A DNA stretch of 64,000 bases from an uncultured Bacteroidales bacterium (GCA_900319105.1 ONND01000002.1:114275-178274); one strand, 5' to 3'; shown: positions 52,552 to 62,510, counted from the first letter of the stretch. A program made the numbers and translations. Notes: generated from the letters alone by a model not told the origin.

Positions 52552-54017
52552 CTATTTACCTCTGGCGATAGTTTGGCTATATACGCGATCCCTGCTCCGC
52601 CTCCGATAATAACGATACTCCGTACGATACTATCCACCCATATATTCATCGCCGGAAGGCAGGCCTGCCATAAGGCGTTCGCCGCAAAAAGGACCACTAA
52701 AAGCAGGGCAATCAACCACCACCGCCCATCTACCACATGGAAGCGGCAAAGCGGCACAATGGTACCAATAATCAACAGGTAGTATAATCCGTACGAGAAG
52801 AGATTACTGAGTGCGGCACCCTCCATCCCCCATAATGGAACAAGGTAATTATTCAGCAGTAACGCACTAATCGTCAGTACTAACGATAGTAATAGACTGA
52901 AGGCGTAATACCGCGAATAATTGAGCGTGGTCAAACATATAGTAAATGTCCCCAAAACCAATTGGCTGACACCTAAAATCAGCACTACGTCCTTCGCTAT
53001 CGCGAAAGTAGCGCCATTCGGGAGAATATAGAAAATAAGGTCAATATTCACCCAGATACCTAATAAAATGAATCCGCCGATAAGTAGCATGTTCCGCGTT
53101 ACCTGGCGAATGAGGAAGGAACATTCTTCCTTGTTCCCCTCCTTAATAGCTCTCGCTAATTGCGGCGAAGCGATAGCCGATACCGAGCGGTTCGGAACAC
53201 TGACCAACACTGCCATATACGTGGCAATCGCGAAGATGCCGGTACTATCCAGACCCATCTTCGCCGTCACAAAGAACGAAGACAGAGTGGGGGCCAAGAC
53301 TGTCGTTACGGCTGAAATAATCAGAAAACCCGTATAGACAATATAGCGGTACACAAGTTGTTTGTTCGCCCGCAGGAATGCCCAATCCGGCCGCATACGG
53401 ATAGGTTTGAGAGTAAAGAAATAGCAGAGGTTAATCAGAGCCGCTACCGCGTAGTTGGCGCATAGACCAACCACAAACCCGTCTAAAGACAAGTACCGGA
53501 AAGCGTATAGCAGATACAGCACCAACAGCCCTATTCGTACAATCAGTTCCCTGACCGCACGCGGCAGAACGATGTGCATCAGTACGTTACAGGTACTCTC
53601 GCAAATCGTCTGGTAGAGCATGAAGAACGCTAACGGAATAACGAAATAGTAGTAATCGACGAAGAGCGGAGACTTATCGCCAAACCATTCGCCTAAAGGT
53701 ACGCGGCACGCCCAGTAGATACAGGCGATGAGGATAAATCCGATGAACGGTACAACTAATGCCCAGAAGAAGAAACCATGATCCTCGTCACTGCCTTTCT
53801 CTCGAAAATAAGGGTAGAATCGGATAATACTGGCGTTGGTGCCTAACTGCGCCAGACCGATGAAGAGCGTCGCTGCATCAATAAGCACTCGCGCTAACCC
53901 GATTTCCTCGGTTGTGAGGAAACGGGTTAACACGAAGAACGTGGTAACAACGCCTACGGCGATGCCTAAATAGGTCACGATGGTACCACGTATGGATTGC
54001 TTAGCGATGACGCCCAT
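52500..54017 (-). CDS. Polysaccharide flippase-like membrane protein (MATE/MurJ/Wzx superfamily)
   Basis: 505 aa, 12-14 membrane segments. YLGIAVGVVTTFFVLTRFLTTEEIG at the N-terminus and YRYIVYTGFLIISAVTTVLAPTL mid-protein are typical of polysaccharide biosynthesis flippases. It would move a lipid-linked sugar across the inner membrane. The C-terminal ~13 residues are encoded by the truA-side repeat. Confidence 0.85.
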   Translation of the reverse strand: MGVIAKQSIRGTIVTYLGIAVGVVTTFFVLTRFLTTEEIGLARVLIDAATLFIGLAQLGTNASIIRFYPYFREKGSDEDHGFFFWALVVPFIGFILIACIYWACRVPLGEWFGDKSPLFVDYYYFVIPLAFFMLYQTICESTCNVLMHIVLPRAVRELIVRIGLLVLYLLYAFRYLSLDGFVVGLCANYAVAALINLCYFFTLKPIRMRPDWAFLRANKQLVYRYIVYTGFLIISAVTTVLAPTLSSFFVTAKMGLDSTGIFAIATYMAVLVSVPNRSVSAIASPQLARAIKEGNKEECSFLIRQVTRNMLLIGGFILLGIWVNIDLIFYILPNGATFAIAKDVVLILGVSQLVLGTFTICLTTLNYSRYYAFSLLLSLVLTISALLLNNYLVPLWGMEGAALSNLFSYGLYYLLIIGTIVPLCRFHVVDGRWWLIALLLVVLFAANALWQACLPAMNIWVDSIVRSIVIIGGGAGIAYIAKLSPEVNSQIDHFAQRLKTTSHKD

Positions 54018-54034
54018 GGAATGTTGAAAGTAAA

Positions 54035-55276
54035 CTATTTAATATCCAGCAACTCTACCGTGAAGATCAACGCTGCGTACGGCGGAATAGATTGACCTGC
54101 GCCACGCTCACCGTAAGCTAATTCGTACGGGATATACAGTTTGTATTTCGAGCCTACCGGCATGAGTTGCAGACCCTCGGTCCAACCCTTGATCACACCG
54201 CTCAACGGGAACTCGATCGGCTCGCCGCGTTGGTAACTGCTGTCAAAAACGGTTCCGTCGATCAGCGTACCCTCATAGTGAACCTTAACGGTAGATTCTG
54301 CGGTCGGCTTCGGACCCTTACCTTCCGTGATTACCTCGTATTGCAAACCGCTCTCGGTCGTTTTTACCTCAGTGCGCAGAGCGTTCTCTTGGAGGAATTT
54401 CTCACCGGCAGCTTTGGTCTCGCCGTACTTGAGGGTAGCAATAGCACCATCAACATATGCGCCGGCAGACTGCAAATCGAATTGTTGGGTGTAGTTGTAC
54501 AGACCGTTGATGAAACCTTGTTTGATGCAGTCGAAATTGGTCTCCAGACCTTCGATACCCAGCAGACCTACCGGTTCCTGCTCACGGATCGACTTACCGA
54601 TGTTCTTTGCCAGACCTACGATTTGCGGATTGCGTACTTTCTCTTTCATGCCGGCATTCACATTGTCGATGAACTCTTCGATACTATCTTCTCCGCCGTC
54701 TGCCATCAGATAAGCCTTGATCTGCGTACCGTTCAACAAACCGAATGCGTAGTTGAGCGAGTCGTTCAGGTTCTTCAACTCAACGGTCTTTGCGCTCTTC
54801 GGGCACTTGGCAGAGATAGCCTCGCCGGCTGTGCCTTCGGTCTTCGATTGATAAGCCGCCATGAAGAATGCCTGTGCATCGTCCGGGTTCATCATCGTCG
54901 TGTCGTTGTAGAAAGCATTCACCAACCCCTGCAGGTACAACTCGCCGTTGAAGGTCCATGCCGGGTTCTCGGCCAAGCCGTTCTTCTCAAAACCTTTGAC
55001 GGAAGTACCGAACTGGCGACCTGCCTGAGCTATCTCGCTCAGTTGCTCGTCCTTGTCCTGATAAGCTTTCTCCAGCGCGTCAATGAATTCCGCTACGGCC
55101 TCGTCGCTGCTGTCGTTAGCCATGTAATACATCTTGATCTGCAAACCGTTGAGCAGACCCACTGCATAGTTGATGGAGTCGCTCTGGTTGCTTAATTTGG
55201 CATCTTGTGCTTTGTAACTGTTGCCGCACGAAATCATCATCAGTGCAGCCAAAAGAAAAATACTTGTTTTTTTCAT
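54035..55276 (-). CDS. FKBP-type peptidyl-prolyl isomerase lipoprotein with two dimerisation domains
   Basis: 413 aa. Lipobox MISCG. Two FKBP_N-like helical domains (about 28-150 and 165-290; NQSDSINYAVGLLNG and LNDSLNYAFGLLNG are paralogous) precede one FKBP domain (~310-413: VKVHYEGTLIDGTVFDSSY, YGERGAGQSIPPYAALIF). The duplicated N-terminal domain is uncommon. It folds envelope proteins in the periplasm. Adjacent to a simpler FKBP gene, so tandem duplication is likely. Confidence 0.9.
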   Translation of the reverse strand: MKKTSIFLLAALMMISCGNSYKAQDAKLSNQSDSINYAVGLLNGLQIKMYYMANDSSDEAVAEFIDALEKAYQDKDEQLSEIAQAGRQFGTSVKGFEKNGLAENPAWTFNGELYLQGLVNAFYNDTTMMNPDDAQAFFMAAYQSKTEGTAGEAISAKCPKSAKTVELKNLNDSLNYAFGLLNGTQIKAYLMADGGEDSIEEFIDNVNAGMKEKVRNPQIVGLAKNIGKSIREQEPVGLLGIEGLETNFDCIKQGFINGLYNYTQQFDLQSAGAYVDGAIATLKYGETKAAGEKFLQENALRTEVKTTESGLQYEVITEGKGPKPTAESTVKVHYEGTLIDGTVFDSSYQRGEPIEFPLSGVIKGWTEGLQLMPVGSKYKLYIPYELAYGERGAGQSIPPYAALIFTVELLDIK

Positions 55277-55297
55277 TGTTGTTATTATTTAATTTTT

Positions 55298-55329
55298 CGA
55301 TATTTCGGTATATCGGTATATCGTGTATT
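55298..55329. repeat. 8-bp tandem array upstream of the double-domain FKBP gene
   Basis: Units cgatattt, cggtatat, cggtatat, cgtgtatt in exact 8-bp register, 22 bp upstream of the ATG at 55276 and ending next to the stop of the preceding FKBP gene. Confidence 0.85.
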
Positions 55330-55330
55330 T

Positions 55331-55915
55331 TTACTCAATTCCTAACAACTCTACCGTGAAGATGAGGGCTGCGTAGGGCGGGATAGATGCACCTGCGCCG
55401 CGCTCGCCGTAAGCTAATTGGTACGGGATGAAGAATTTGTACTTCGAACCGATTGACATGAGCTGCAGACCTTCGGTCCAACCCTTGATCACGCTGTTCA
55501 GCGGGAAGGAGATAGACTCGCCGCGTTTGTAACTGCTGTCGAAAACAGTACCATCAATGAGGGTGCCCTCATAATGAACACGTACCGTGTCTGTGGCCTT
55601 CGGTTTCTGGCCCAGCGAGGGTTCAAGTACTTCGTACTGCAATCCGCTGGCGGTTACTTTGACGCCTTCGCGTTTCGCGTTCTCAGCAAGGAACTTCTCT
55701 CCGTCTGCCTTTGCTGCACCGGCTACTTTGGCTTCCAACTCCTGGAAGAACGTGTTCAATACTTGTTGCGCCTCTTGATAACTGATCTTCGGCTGTTGAT
55801 GAGTAAGTACATCTTCGATGCCGGCTGCGAGATCCTGATAATTCAGTTTCTCTACACCGCTACCCATCAGATTCTGACCCATTGAGAGGCCTAATGCATA
55901 ACTGATTTTGTCCAT
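55331..55915 (-). CDS. FKBP-type peptidyl-prolyl cis-trans isomerase (FklB-like)
   Basis: 194 aa. FKBP_N domain (~1-85, SYALGLSMGQNLMGSG) and FKBP domain (~100-194, VRVHYEGTLIDGTVFDSSYKRGE). No signal peptide, so probably cytosolic, unlike its neighbour. It speeds prolyl isomerisation. An attttt word array (55917-55958) fills the upstream junction and encodes the end of ribE. Confidence 0.9.
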   Translation of the reverse strand: MDKISYALGLSMGQNLMGSGVEKLNYQDLAAGIEDVLTHQQPKISYQEAQQVLNTFFQELEAKVAGAAKADGEKFLAENAKREGVKVTASGLQYEVLEPSLGQKPKATDTVRVHYEGTLIDGTVFDSSYKRGESISFPLNSVIKGWTEGLQLMSIGSKYKFFIPYQLAYGERGAGASIPPYAALIFTVELLGIE

Positions 55916-55941
55916 AAAATATAATTTTGAATTCGTAATTT

Positions 55942-56562
55942 TTAATTTTTAATTTGCGATAAGTACCGCGCCATGTATTTGCCGAGGATGTCAAACTCGA
56001 TATTCACCACGGTACCCGCTTCTATATACTTGAAGTTGGTATTCTCCTCGGTATAGGGGATGATACAAACAGATACATAGCCTTTGTTGCCTTGGATATC
56101 CGGTTCGCAGACCGTCAGGCTGACGCCATTGATGGTTACTGATCCTTTGTCCACGCAGAAATAGCCGCGTTCAACCATCTCTTTGGTCGAGTCATATTCA
56201 AAGCGGTAGTACCAACTGCCGTCGGTCTCATGCGCGTCGATACAAACGGCTTTCTGATCCACGTGGCCCTGTACAATATGTCCGTCCAAGCGGCCGCCCA
56301 TGAGCATTGAGCGCTCTACGTTAACCCAATCGCCCTCTTTAAGCAGGTCAAGATTGGTCAGACGGAGCGTCTCCTGCATGGCGGTGACGGTATAGAGGTC
56401 GCCCTCAATCTTCACCACGGTCAGACACACGCCGTTATGAGCGATCGATTGGTCAATACTCAACGCTTCGCCAAACGGATTGCGAAGTGTGAAATGTTTA
56501 TTGGTTTGCTCGGTCTCAATCTTAACGACCTGAGCCATTGTTTCTACAATTCCTGAAAACAT
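55942..56562 (-). CDS. ribE: Riboflavin synthase alpha subunit
   Basis: 206 aa with two lumazine-binding repeats; MFSGIVETMAQV at the start, SIAHNGVCLTVV and SVTINGVSLTV in the two halves. It converts two 6,7-dimethyl-8-ribityllumazine molecules to riboflavin. No RFN element is seen; other rib genes are not in the window. Confidence 0.95.
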   Translation of the reverse strand: MFSGIVETMAQVVKIETEQTNKHFTLRNPFGEALSIDQSIAHNGVCLTVVKIEGDLYTVTAMQETLRLTNLDLLKEGDWVNVERSMLMGGRLDGHIVQGHVDQKAVCIDAHETDGSWYYRFEYDSTKEMVERGYFCVDKGSVTINGVSLTVCEPDIQGNKGYVSVCIIPYTEENTNFKYIEAGTVVNIEFDILGKYMARYLSQIKN

Positions 56563-56564
56563 AA

Positions 56565-56594
56565 AACTATTTACGATTTAACTATTTACGATTT
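56565..56594. repeat. 15-bp perfect tandem repeat upstream of ribE
   Basis: aactatttacgattt occurs twice in tandem, starting 3 bp upstream of the ribE ATG and reaching the stop codon of the flippase gene. Confidence 0.9.
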
Positions 56595-58041
56595 ATTTCT
56601 TAAAGTATTTTCCCACAACCGGTAGTCCGCTAAGCGGAAAATCGCTGCGGGTCATTTTGATAATATACACCACTATGAAGAATGTACCGATCGCCATCAG
56701 TACCCACATGTTCAAGTTGAAATAATGGCGTATATAGTAATATACCGCTAATAAACCGAAGGTCAGCAGGGTATAGTCGCCGATGCTCTTGAGATCGTAC
56801 GGGATCGGGGCTTTCTTCTGACCGATGAAATAGGACAGCAGCATAATGGTAAAATAGCATACAAGACTACTGCCGCAACTTGCCCAGTACCCGATTCGCG
56901 GCACACCCACGATTTGCAGCACCAATGTGATTACCAGTCCGATTAATGAGAAATACGCGCCCCATTTGGTCTCATCCGTCAACTTATACCAGAAACTGAG
57001 GTTGAAATAGACCCCTTGGAACACATATGTCCATAGCACTACCGGCACGATCTTCAATCCCTCCCAGTACGCACTGGAAACGATGTAACGGAAGATGTCC
57101 AGATAGAAGATCACACCTAACAGGATGAGGTACGAGAAGATGATATAATACTTCATCGCATCGGCGTACGCCTCGACAGACTGACGGTCTTTATGCTTGG
57201 AAAAGACAAAGGGTTCGTAGGCATACCGGAAGGCTTGGGTGAACATCATCATCACCATCGCTACCTTGAAGCAGGCACCGTAGATACCGAGTTGCGATTG
57301 AGCGTCTTCGCCGGGATAGAGGTACGGGAAGAGAATACGGTCCAGCGTCTGGTTCATGATACCTGCCACACCTAATACCAGTAACGGCAAAGAGTAACGT
57401 AGCATCTCTTTGAGTGCCTTTCCGTCAAACTGTCCGCCTTTCGGCATCGTGAACGGCAATAAACAAAGCGTCTGAATACCTGTCGCCATCAGATTGCTGA
57501 GGAAGACATAGAAGACGTCGTTCTTACCCAGAATAACCAGGAAGAGAAGGTTAAAAGCGATGTTGAGAATGACGAACAGCAGTTTCAGGGCGGCAAAGAG
57601 GATCGGGCGTTTCTGGTTGCGTAGGTGAGCAAAAGGAATGGATGCAAACGCGTCAACTGCTACCGTCACGAACATCATCGCTACGAACTCCGCATGGTCG
57701 GCATAACCCAGCACACTGGCCAAGGGTTGCTGAAAGACGATGACCAACAGCGCAAACAACGTACTCGTGCTGAGTAAGGTCCAATAGGCGGTCTTATAGA
57801 CACTCTTCGCGTCGTAGTCCTCGCGGTTGGCGAAACGGAAGAAGCCGGTCTCCATGCCGTACGTCAGCAACACTAACAGCAATGCAGTCCAGGCGTACAG
57901 GTTCGTAACGATACCGTAATCGTCCGTACGCGCCAAAGCGTAGGTATAGAGCGGCACTAACAGGTAGTTCAGGAACTTACCTATTATCGAACTCAAACCA
58001 TAGATGGCGGTGTCCTTCGCCAAGGATTTCATTTCACTCAT
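56593..58041 (-). CDS. Oligosaccharide flippase-like membrane protein
   Basis: 482 aa, about 14 membrane segments. KSLAKDTAIYGLSSIIGKFLNYL is a typical Wzx/MVF-family start. It would export a lipid-linked glycan repeat unit. It is only distantly similar to the other flippase here. An in-frame ATG at 58032 is an alternative start. The start overlaps rsmI by 8 bp. Confidence 0.87.
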   Translation of the reverse strand: MSEMKSLAKDTAIYGLSSIIGKFLNYLLVPLYTYALARTDDYGIVTNLYAWTALLLVLLTYGMETGFFRFANREDYDAKSVYKTAYWTLLSTSTLFALLVIVFQQPLASVLGYADHAEFVAMMFVTVAVDAFASIPFAHLRNQKRPILFAALKLLFVILNIAFNLLFLVILGKNDVFYVFLSNLMATGIQTLCLLPFTMPKGGQFDGKALKEMLRYSLPLLVLGVAGIMNQTLDRILFPYLYPGEDAQSQLGIYGACFKVAMVMMMFTQAFRYAYEPFVFSKHKDRQSVEAYADAMKYYIIFSYLILLGVIFYLDIFRYIVSSAYWEGLKIVPVVLWTYVFQGVYFNLSFWYKLTDETKWGAYFSLIGLVITLVLQIVGVPRIGYWASCGSSLVCYFTIMLLSYFIGQKKAPIPYDLKSIGDYTLLTFGLLAVYYYIRHYFNLNMWVLMAIGTFFIVVYIIKMTRSDFPLSGLPVVGKYFKK

Positions 58042-58723
58042 TTTCTCTTTCGACTTTTGTCTTGCGACCTTCGACTATGATTACGATCTCGCCTTTCGGA
58101 GCTTTCTCTTTGAAATGCGCTATCAGTTCGGCTAATGTCCCCCGAACGGTCTCTTCGTGTACCTTGCTGATTTCACGGCTTACCGACGCTTTGCGTTCTT
58201 CGCTGCATACCGATGCCAACTGCTCTAAGGTCTTTACCAGCCGGAAGGGCGATTCATACACAATGAAGGTCTCGTCCAATTGGGCAAGGTACTGCAACCT
58301 GGTCTGCCTTCCTTTCTTCTGCGGCAAAAAGCCCTCGAAGTAAAAATGGTTATTGGGCAAACCGCTGTCCACCAGTGCCGGCACGAACGCTGTTGCACCC
58401 GGTAAACATTGGATCTCAATATCCGCCTCTGCTGCGGCTCTTACCAGGAAGAAGCCCGGATCACTGATAGCCGGCGTACCGGCATCGGAGATCAAGGCGA
58501 TATTGGCGCCGGCTTTTAATCGCTCCACGATATCCGCACTCGTCTCGTGCTCATTGAACTTATGGTGTGATTTTAAGGGGGTATGGATATCGAAATGCTG
58601 CAATAAGACACCACTTGTACGGGTGTCCTCTGCTAAAATCAGATCCACTGATTTCAGCACCTCAATCGCGCGGAACGTCATGTCCTGCAGATTGCCTACC
58701 GGTGTCGGAACGAGGTATAACAT
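58034..58723 (-). CDS. rsmI: 16S rRNA (cytidine1402-2'-O)-methyltransferase
   Basis: 229 aa. LYLVPTPVGNLQDMTFRAIEVL, LAEDTRTS and ALISDAGTPAISDPGF are RsmI signatures of the tetrapyrrole-methylase fold. It uses SAM to methylate C1402 in the decoding centre. A repeating tttaac word array (58724-58746) separates it from the next gene. Confidence 0.95.
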   Translation of the reverse strand: MLYLVPTPVGNLQDMTFRAIEVLKSVDLILAEDTRTSGVLLQHFDIHTPLKSHHKFNEHETSADIVERLKAGANIALISDAGTPAISDPGFFLVRAAAEADIEIQCLPGATAFVPALVDSGLPNNHFYFEGFLPQKKGRQTRLQYLAQLDETFIVYESPFRLVKTLEQLASVCSEERKASVSREISKVHEETVRGTLAELIAHFKEKAPKGEIVIIVEGRKTKVERENE

Positions 58724-58740
58724 CTTAACAATTTAACGGT

Positions 58741-59334
58741 TTAACCGAATCTACGATGCAGCGTCACGATGAACTGCTGGTAAGTGTTACTCTCTGTGTC
58801 CCATCCGAAGCGACTGATATAACTCATCGCCTCGTCAAACGAACCCAACTCGTTCAGTTCGGTCAGCGTCTTTTGCATCAGCTCGGCATTCTGACCGAAT
58901 AGCTCACGCTGGTACAAGAAACGGTCTCCTAACGAGATAGCCAGACGGATATCATCCACTGCCTTGCCATATACTGCCGCCTTGGGCGAAGCTACTTCGG
59001 CTATCACGGGTTCTTCTTTGGCGGGCTCAGGTGCAACAACAGGCTCCGGCGCTACAACCGGTACGGGCTCGATTGCAGGTTCCGGTGCTACCACCGGTTC
59101 TGCCGGTTTCTCGACCATCACTTCTTTGACTACCTCTTTGATTACCTCCACAGGCTTCTCTACAATCTTCTCTACAACTTTCTCCACTACCTGCGGTTCG
59201 GCAGCAGGGCGGTTCTTCAGTTCTTCCACCTCTGCCTCCAACGAAGCGATCACCGCTTCATTCGTCTGCTGAGCCTCTTCCAACGCTGCGATGCGTGCTT
59301 CCAGCGCTTCAAAATATTTTACAAGCTCTTCCAT
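58741..59334 (-). CDS. Coiled-coil protein with Pro/Val/Glu-rich linker
   Basis: 197 aa. Residues ~1-45 are a coiled coil (EALEARIAALEEAQQTNEAV), ~46-120 a low-complexity linker of VVEKIVEKPVEV and VVAPEPA words, ~125-197 a conserved-looking helical domain (VDDIRLAISLGDRFLYQREL, SRFGWDTESNTYQQFI). No signal peptide. It resembles small Bacteroidota proteins whose C-terminal domain is conserved; the function is unknown. A ctttgtc-type array lies directly upstream. Confidence 0.7.
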   Translation of the reverse strand: MEELVKYFEALEARIAALEEAQQTNEAVIASLEAEVEELKNRPAAEPQVVEKVVEKIVEKPVEVIKEVVKEVMVEKPAEPVVAPEPAIEPVPVVAPEPVVAPEPAKEEPVIAEVASPKAAVYGKAVDDIRLAISLGDRFLYQRELFGQNAELMQKTLTELNELGSFDEAMSYISRFGWDTESNTYQQFIVTLHRRFG

Positions 59335-59371
59335 AAAATCCTTTGTCCTTTGTACTTGGTCCCTTTGTTCC

Positions 59372-60910
59372 TTATTTTGTTGCGTCTTCGAGTTTACCCA
59401 TCATGGCAAACATGAAGATGGCAGCAATGAGACAAACGCCGATGAACACGCTCCAAACGAGCCACAGCGGCAGACTGCCCCAGAGGAAACCACCCACAGA
59501 AACAAGGAAGTTACCCAGTGCTGTAGCTACAAACCAGCCACCCATCATCATTCCTTTGTATTGCGGAGGTGCCACTTTGCTTACAAATGAGATACCCATC
59601 GGACTGAGAAGCAACTCGCCGAAAGTCAAAATCAGATACGTATAGATCAGTACGTTCGAGTTTACAAACGTAGCCTCGCCGCTCACGCGAGCCAACTCCT
59701 GCTCTGCCGGGGTCAGCAGACCGATAGAGCAGAAAGCCATCAAGGCGTACGCAGCTGCGGCTACCAGCATTCCATAAGCAATCTTGCGCGGAGCACTCGG
59801 CTCTTTGCCTTTCTTTGCCAGCGCACCGAAAATAGCCATGCTAACCGGCGTCAGAGCTACTACGTAGAACGGGTTAAACTGCTGGAAAATAGGCGCGGAG
59901 ATACCCAACTCAATCGGGTGGTGGAAGTACTTATATGCCAGCGCTACGAGAACTGTTACACCAACACAACTCCAGATCATCTTCGCTTTCTTCTCTCCAT
60001 CGCCGAACACGCCAAACAGCGCATAAACGAGGATGGCTACCAAAACAAGATTCCAAATATCAAATGCCATCGTCTGGACGCCCGTCACTACCGGCGTTAC
60101 AAACTCATTGGCGAAATACGTCAGCGTCAGTCCGTTCTGGTGGAATGCCATCCAGAAGAAGAGCACTACGGCGAATACGAGGCACAATGCCACGATACGT
60201 TTTTTCGTCTGCTCCGGCGAGAGTTCCTCTACTTTCTGACCGCTTGCAGCTGCTTGTTTGGCGGTGTTCTCTACGTGCTTGAACCAAGGACGGCAAGCGT
60301 AATAAATAGCGATACTGAGTACCAGCGAAGCGCAGGCTACAGCGAAAGCAAAGTGGTAACTGTCGTTCACGCTTGTGCCCAGACTCTCCTGTGCCCAAGC
60401 CATGATCTTCACGGCCGCCGTCGGTGCGAACATGGCACCGATGTTGATCGCCATGTAGAACAGCGAGAAAGCGGCGTCGCGGCGATCTGCATAGGCGGGA
60501 TCGTCATAGAGGTTGCCGACCATCACCTGCAAATTGCCCTTGAAAAGACCCGTACCGAAACTGATGAGCACCAAAGCTCCGATCATGCCCGCCATCGCTA
60601 CTGCGGTACTGCCGTACTCCACGCCGCCCATAGGAATCGCCAAGAGCACGTATCCTAAGAACATAATGATAATACCTATCGTCACGCATTTGCCGTAACC
60701 GATTTTATCGGCTACAATACCGCCGATGAGCGGCAGGAAATATACGAACGCAAGGAACGTAGAGTAAATAGCGCCTGCAGCCGAAGCGGACAGACCAAAA
60801 TTAGCGCGCAAGAAAAGCGCAAACACGGCTAACATCGTGTAGTAGCCGAAACGCTCGCCTGTGTTGGCAAGCGCCAACGCGAACAATCCTTTGGGTTGAT
60901 TCTTAAACAT
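59372..60910 (-). CDS. POT/PTR2-family proton-dependent peptide transporter
   Basis: 512 aa, about 12-14 membrane segments. FYMAINIGAMFAP is a PTR2 signature and LANTGERFGYYTMLAVFALFL holds the ExxERFxYY-like motif. It imports di- and tripeptides with protons. It is preceded by an 8-bp CTAG array and ends beside the ctttgtc array. Confidence 0.93.
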   Translation of the reverse strand: MFKNQPKGLFALALANTGERFGYYTMLAVFALFLRANFGLSASAAGAIYSTFLAFVYFLPLIGGIVADKIGYGKCVTIGIIIMFLGYVLLAIPMGGVEYGSTAVAMAGMIGALVLISFGTGLFKGNLQVMVGNLYDDPAYADRRDAAFSLFYMAINIGAMFAPTAAVKIMAWAQESLGTSVNDSYHFAFAVACASLVLSIAIYYACRPWFKHVENTAKQAAASGQKVEELSPEQTKKRIVALCLVFAVVLFFWMAFHQNGLTLTYFANEFVTPVVTGVQTMAFDIWNLVLVAILVYALFGVFGDGEKKAKMIWSCVGVTVLVALAYKYFHHPIELGISAPIFQQFNPFYVVALTPVSMAIFGALAKKGKEPSAPRKIAYGMLVAAAAYALMAFCSIGLLTPAEQELARVSGEATFVNSNVLIYTYLILTFGELLLSPMGISFVSKVAPPQYKGMMMGGWFVATALGNFLVSVGGFLWGSLPLWLVWSVFIGVCLIAAIFMFAMMGKLEDATK

Positions 60911-60935
60911 AAATTATTTGGTTTTTTGTTATTTT

Positions 60936-60975
60936 CTAGTTTACTAGTAGACTAGGGTCCTAGGGTCCTAGTCAA
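60936..60975. repeat. CTAG-anchored 8-bp array upstream of the peptide transporter
   Basis: Five CTAG tetramers exactly 8 bp apart (60936, 60944, 60952, 60960, 60968). The last one supplies the ilvE stop codon (TAG on the minus strand, 60968-60970). Confidence 0.9.
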
Positions 60976-62008
60976 TCACGGTGCACCATCCGTGCTTGTC
61001 TTCCGCCCGCCCGTACTGGATATCCTTCAGTGCGTGGTAGAGTTTCGTCAGCACTGGACCCGGTTCGTCGCCGAAATGGTAAGTGATGTTTTTATCCGGG
61101 TCATATACTTTTCCGATAGGGGAGATGACGCAGGCGGTACCGCAGGCTGCGGCTTCGTCCATCTGAGCCAACTCCTCGACGCGTATGTGACGCCTTGTCA
61201 CTTTCATGCCCATTTCCTTTGCCAGCGTAATCAGACTGTCGTTCGTGATACTCGGCAGAATAGCACTGCTCCGCGGAGTCAGGTACTCGTACTCGCCGCA
61301 TGGCTTGCTGCCACCGGCGACACGCCGGATGCCTATAAAATTCGCTGCGCTGCATTCGTCGATATACTTATGGGTCTTTGCGTCGGTGAACATGCAGTCG
61401 TACCCTTGGGCGTGTGCCGCTTCGGTGGCGCGGAAGGACGCTCCGTAGTTGCCGCCTACTTTCCATGTGCCTGTGCCGAACGGGGCTGCGCGATCTACGT
61501 GGCGCTCCACAATGAACGGCGTGCAATGGAATTTCCCCGGGAAATAGGCGCCGATGGGAGTGGCTACGATGATCAGTTCGCAGTCCTTGCCCGGAGCCAC
61601 GGAAATCTCATGAGTGGTGGCTATCAGGATCGGACGGAAATAAAGCGTCGCTCCTGTCTCGTACGGAGGCAGATAGTCTATATTCTTTTTCAGAGCCAGC
61701 ACGATAGCGCGGCAGAAAATATCCTCGGGAGGAGGCGTCATCATCAGCCCTTCTGCGCTTTTCGCCATGCGTCTCGCGTTCTCCCACATCCGAAAAATAC
61801 GCACTTTTCCGTCCACTCCCCGGAATGCTTTCAATCCCTCGAAAGCTTGCTGACCGTACTGCAGTCCCGTAGAGGCTACATGCAGTTGGATGGTCTTGTC
61901 CTTCGTGGCGTATGGTTCTTCCCATACACCGTCTTTACAGGCAGAGCGGACAATGTAGTCCGTCTCCGTGTAATGAAAACTCAGTTTACTCCAATCAATC
62001 TCTTTCAT
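60968..62008 (-). CDS. ilvE: Branched-chain amino acid aminotransferase
   Basis: 346 aa from the ATG at 62008. Class-IV PLP enzyme: GTGTWKVGGNYGASFRAT holds the PLP lysine, and YIDECSAANFIGI follows. It transfers amino groups between glutamate and branched-chain keto acids. It overlaps the WbqC-like gene by 14 bp. Confidence 0.94.
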   Translation of the reverse strand: MKEIDWSKLSFHYTETDYIVRSACKDGVWEEPYATKDKTIQLHVASTGLQYGQQAFEGLKAFRGVDGKVRIFRMWENARRMAKSAEGLMMTPPPEDIFCRAIVLALKKNIDYLPPYETGATLYFRPILIATTHEISVAPGKDCELIIVATPIGAYFPGKFHCTPFIVERHVDRAAPFGTGTWKVGGNYGASFRATEAAHAQGYDCMFTDAKTHKYIDECSAANFIGIRRVAGGSKPCGEYEYLTPRSSAILPSITNDSLITLAKEMGMKVTRRHIRVEELAQMDEAAACGTACVISPIGKVYDPDKNITYHFGDEPGPVLTKLYHALKDIQYGRAEDKHGWCTVID

Positions 62009-62510
62009 CAAATAATCTGTCTAATATACTTATCTCCGTTTGCCACGGATGTTTGTCGGTCCAAATCTGTCCGCTCCAGTCGGCGGTGCGTTCTGAATGC
62101 TGAATGCTGACGGCTGCCGGCCTTTCCCGTTTTATCAGCGAGGCGAGCGTTGCGTTCAGTTCGTCATTGAGGTCCAGCAACCACTTGTATTCCTGCTCGT
62201 AGAACGGCTTGAGGTAGTCCGCGAAATACATGAAATACGGTGTGTGTTGGTAGGCGCTGACGAGGGTGATCCAGTGTTGGTGTTGCCAACGCGTCTGATA
62301 ACTGATCTCGATGTCCCGCGTGAGCTGTTTGTGCTCCACTTTCTTCACCGGTATCGTCAGTCGCACCAACTCGCCTTTGGCGTCGCGGATGAGTGCCCGG
62401 TTGCGGAACGTCTGTTTCTCAAACGTCTCCATCTGCTCGATCGTACAGGGTTCGCTCATCAGTGCCTCCATGTACGACAAGGGCGGCAAATATGCGGTAG
62501 GTAGGATCAT
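61995..62510 (-). CDS. WbqC-like family protein
   Basis: 171 aa from the ATG at 62510 (MILPTAYLPPLSYMEAL), overlapping lepB by 4 bp; a longer frame would lie inside lepB. TFRNRALIRDAKGELVRLTIPV and YFADYLKPFYEQEYKWLLDLN are typical of the WbqC family. WbqC members sit in O-antigen loci, but here the gene order dapB-lepB-wbqC is the one common in Bacteroidales. Role unknown. Confidence 0.85.
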   Translation of the reverse strand: MILPTAYLPPLSYMEALMSEPCTIEQMETFEKQTFRNRALIRDAKGELVRLTIPVKKVEHKQLTRDIEISYQTRWQHQHWITLVSAYQHTPYFMYFADYLKPFYEQEYKWLLDLNDELNATLASLIKRERPAAVSIQHSERTADWSGQIWTDKHPWQTEISILDRLFDERD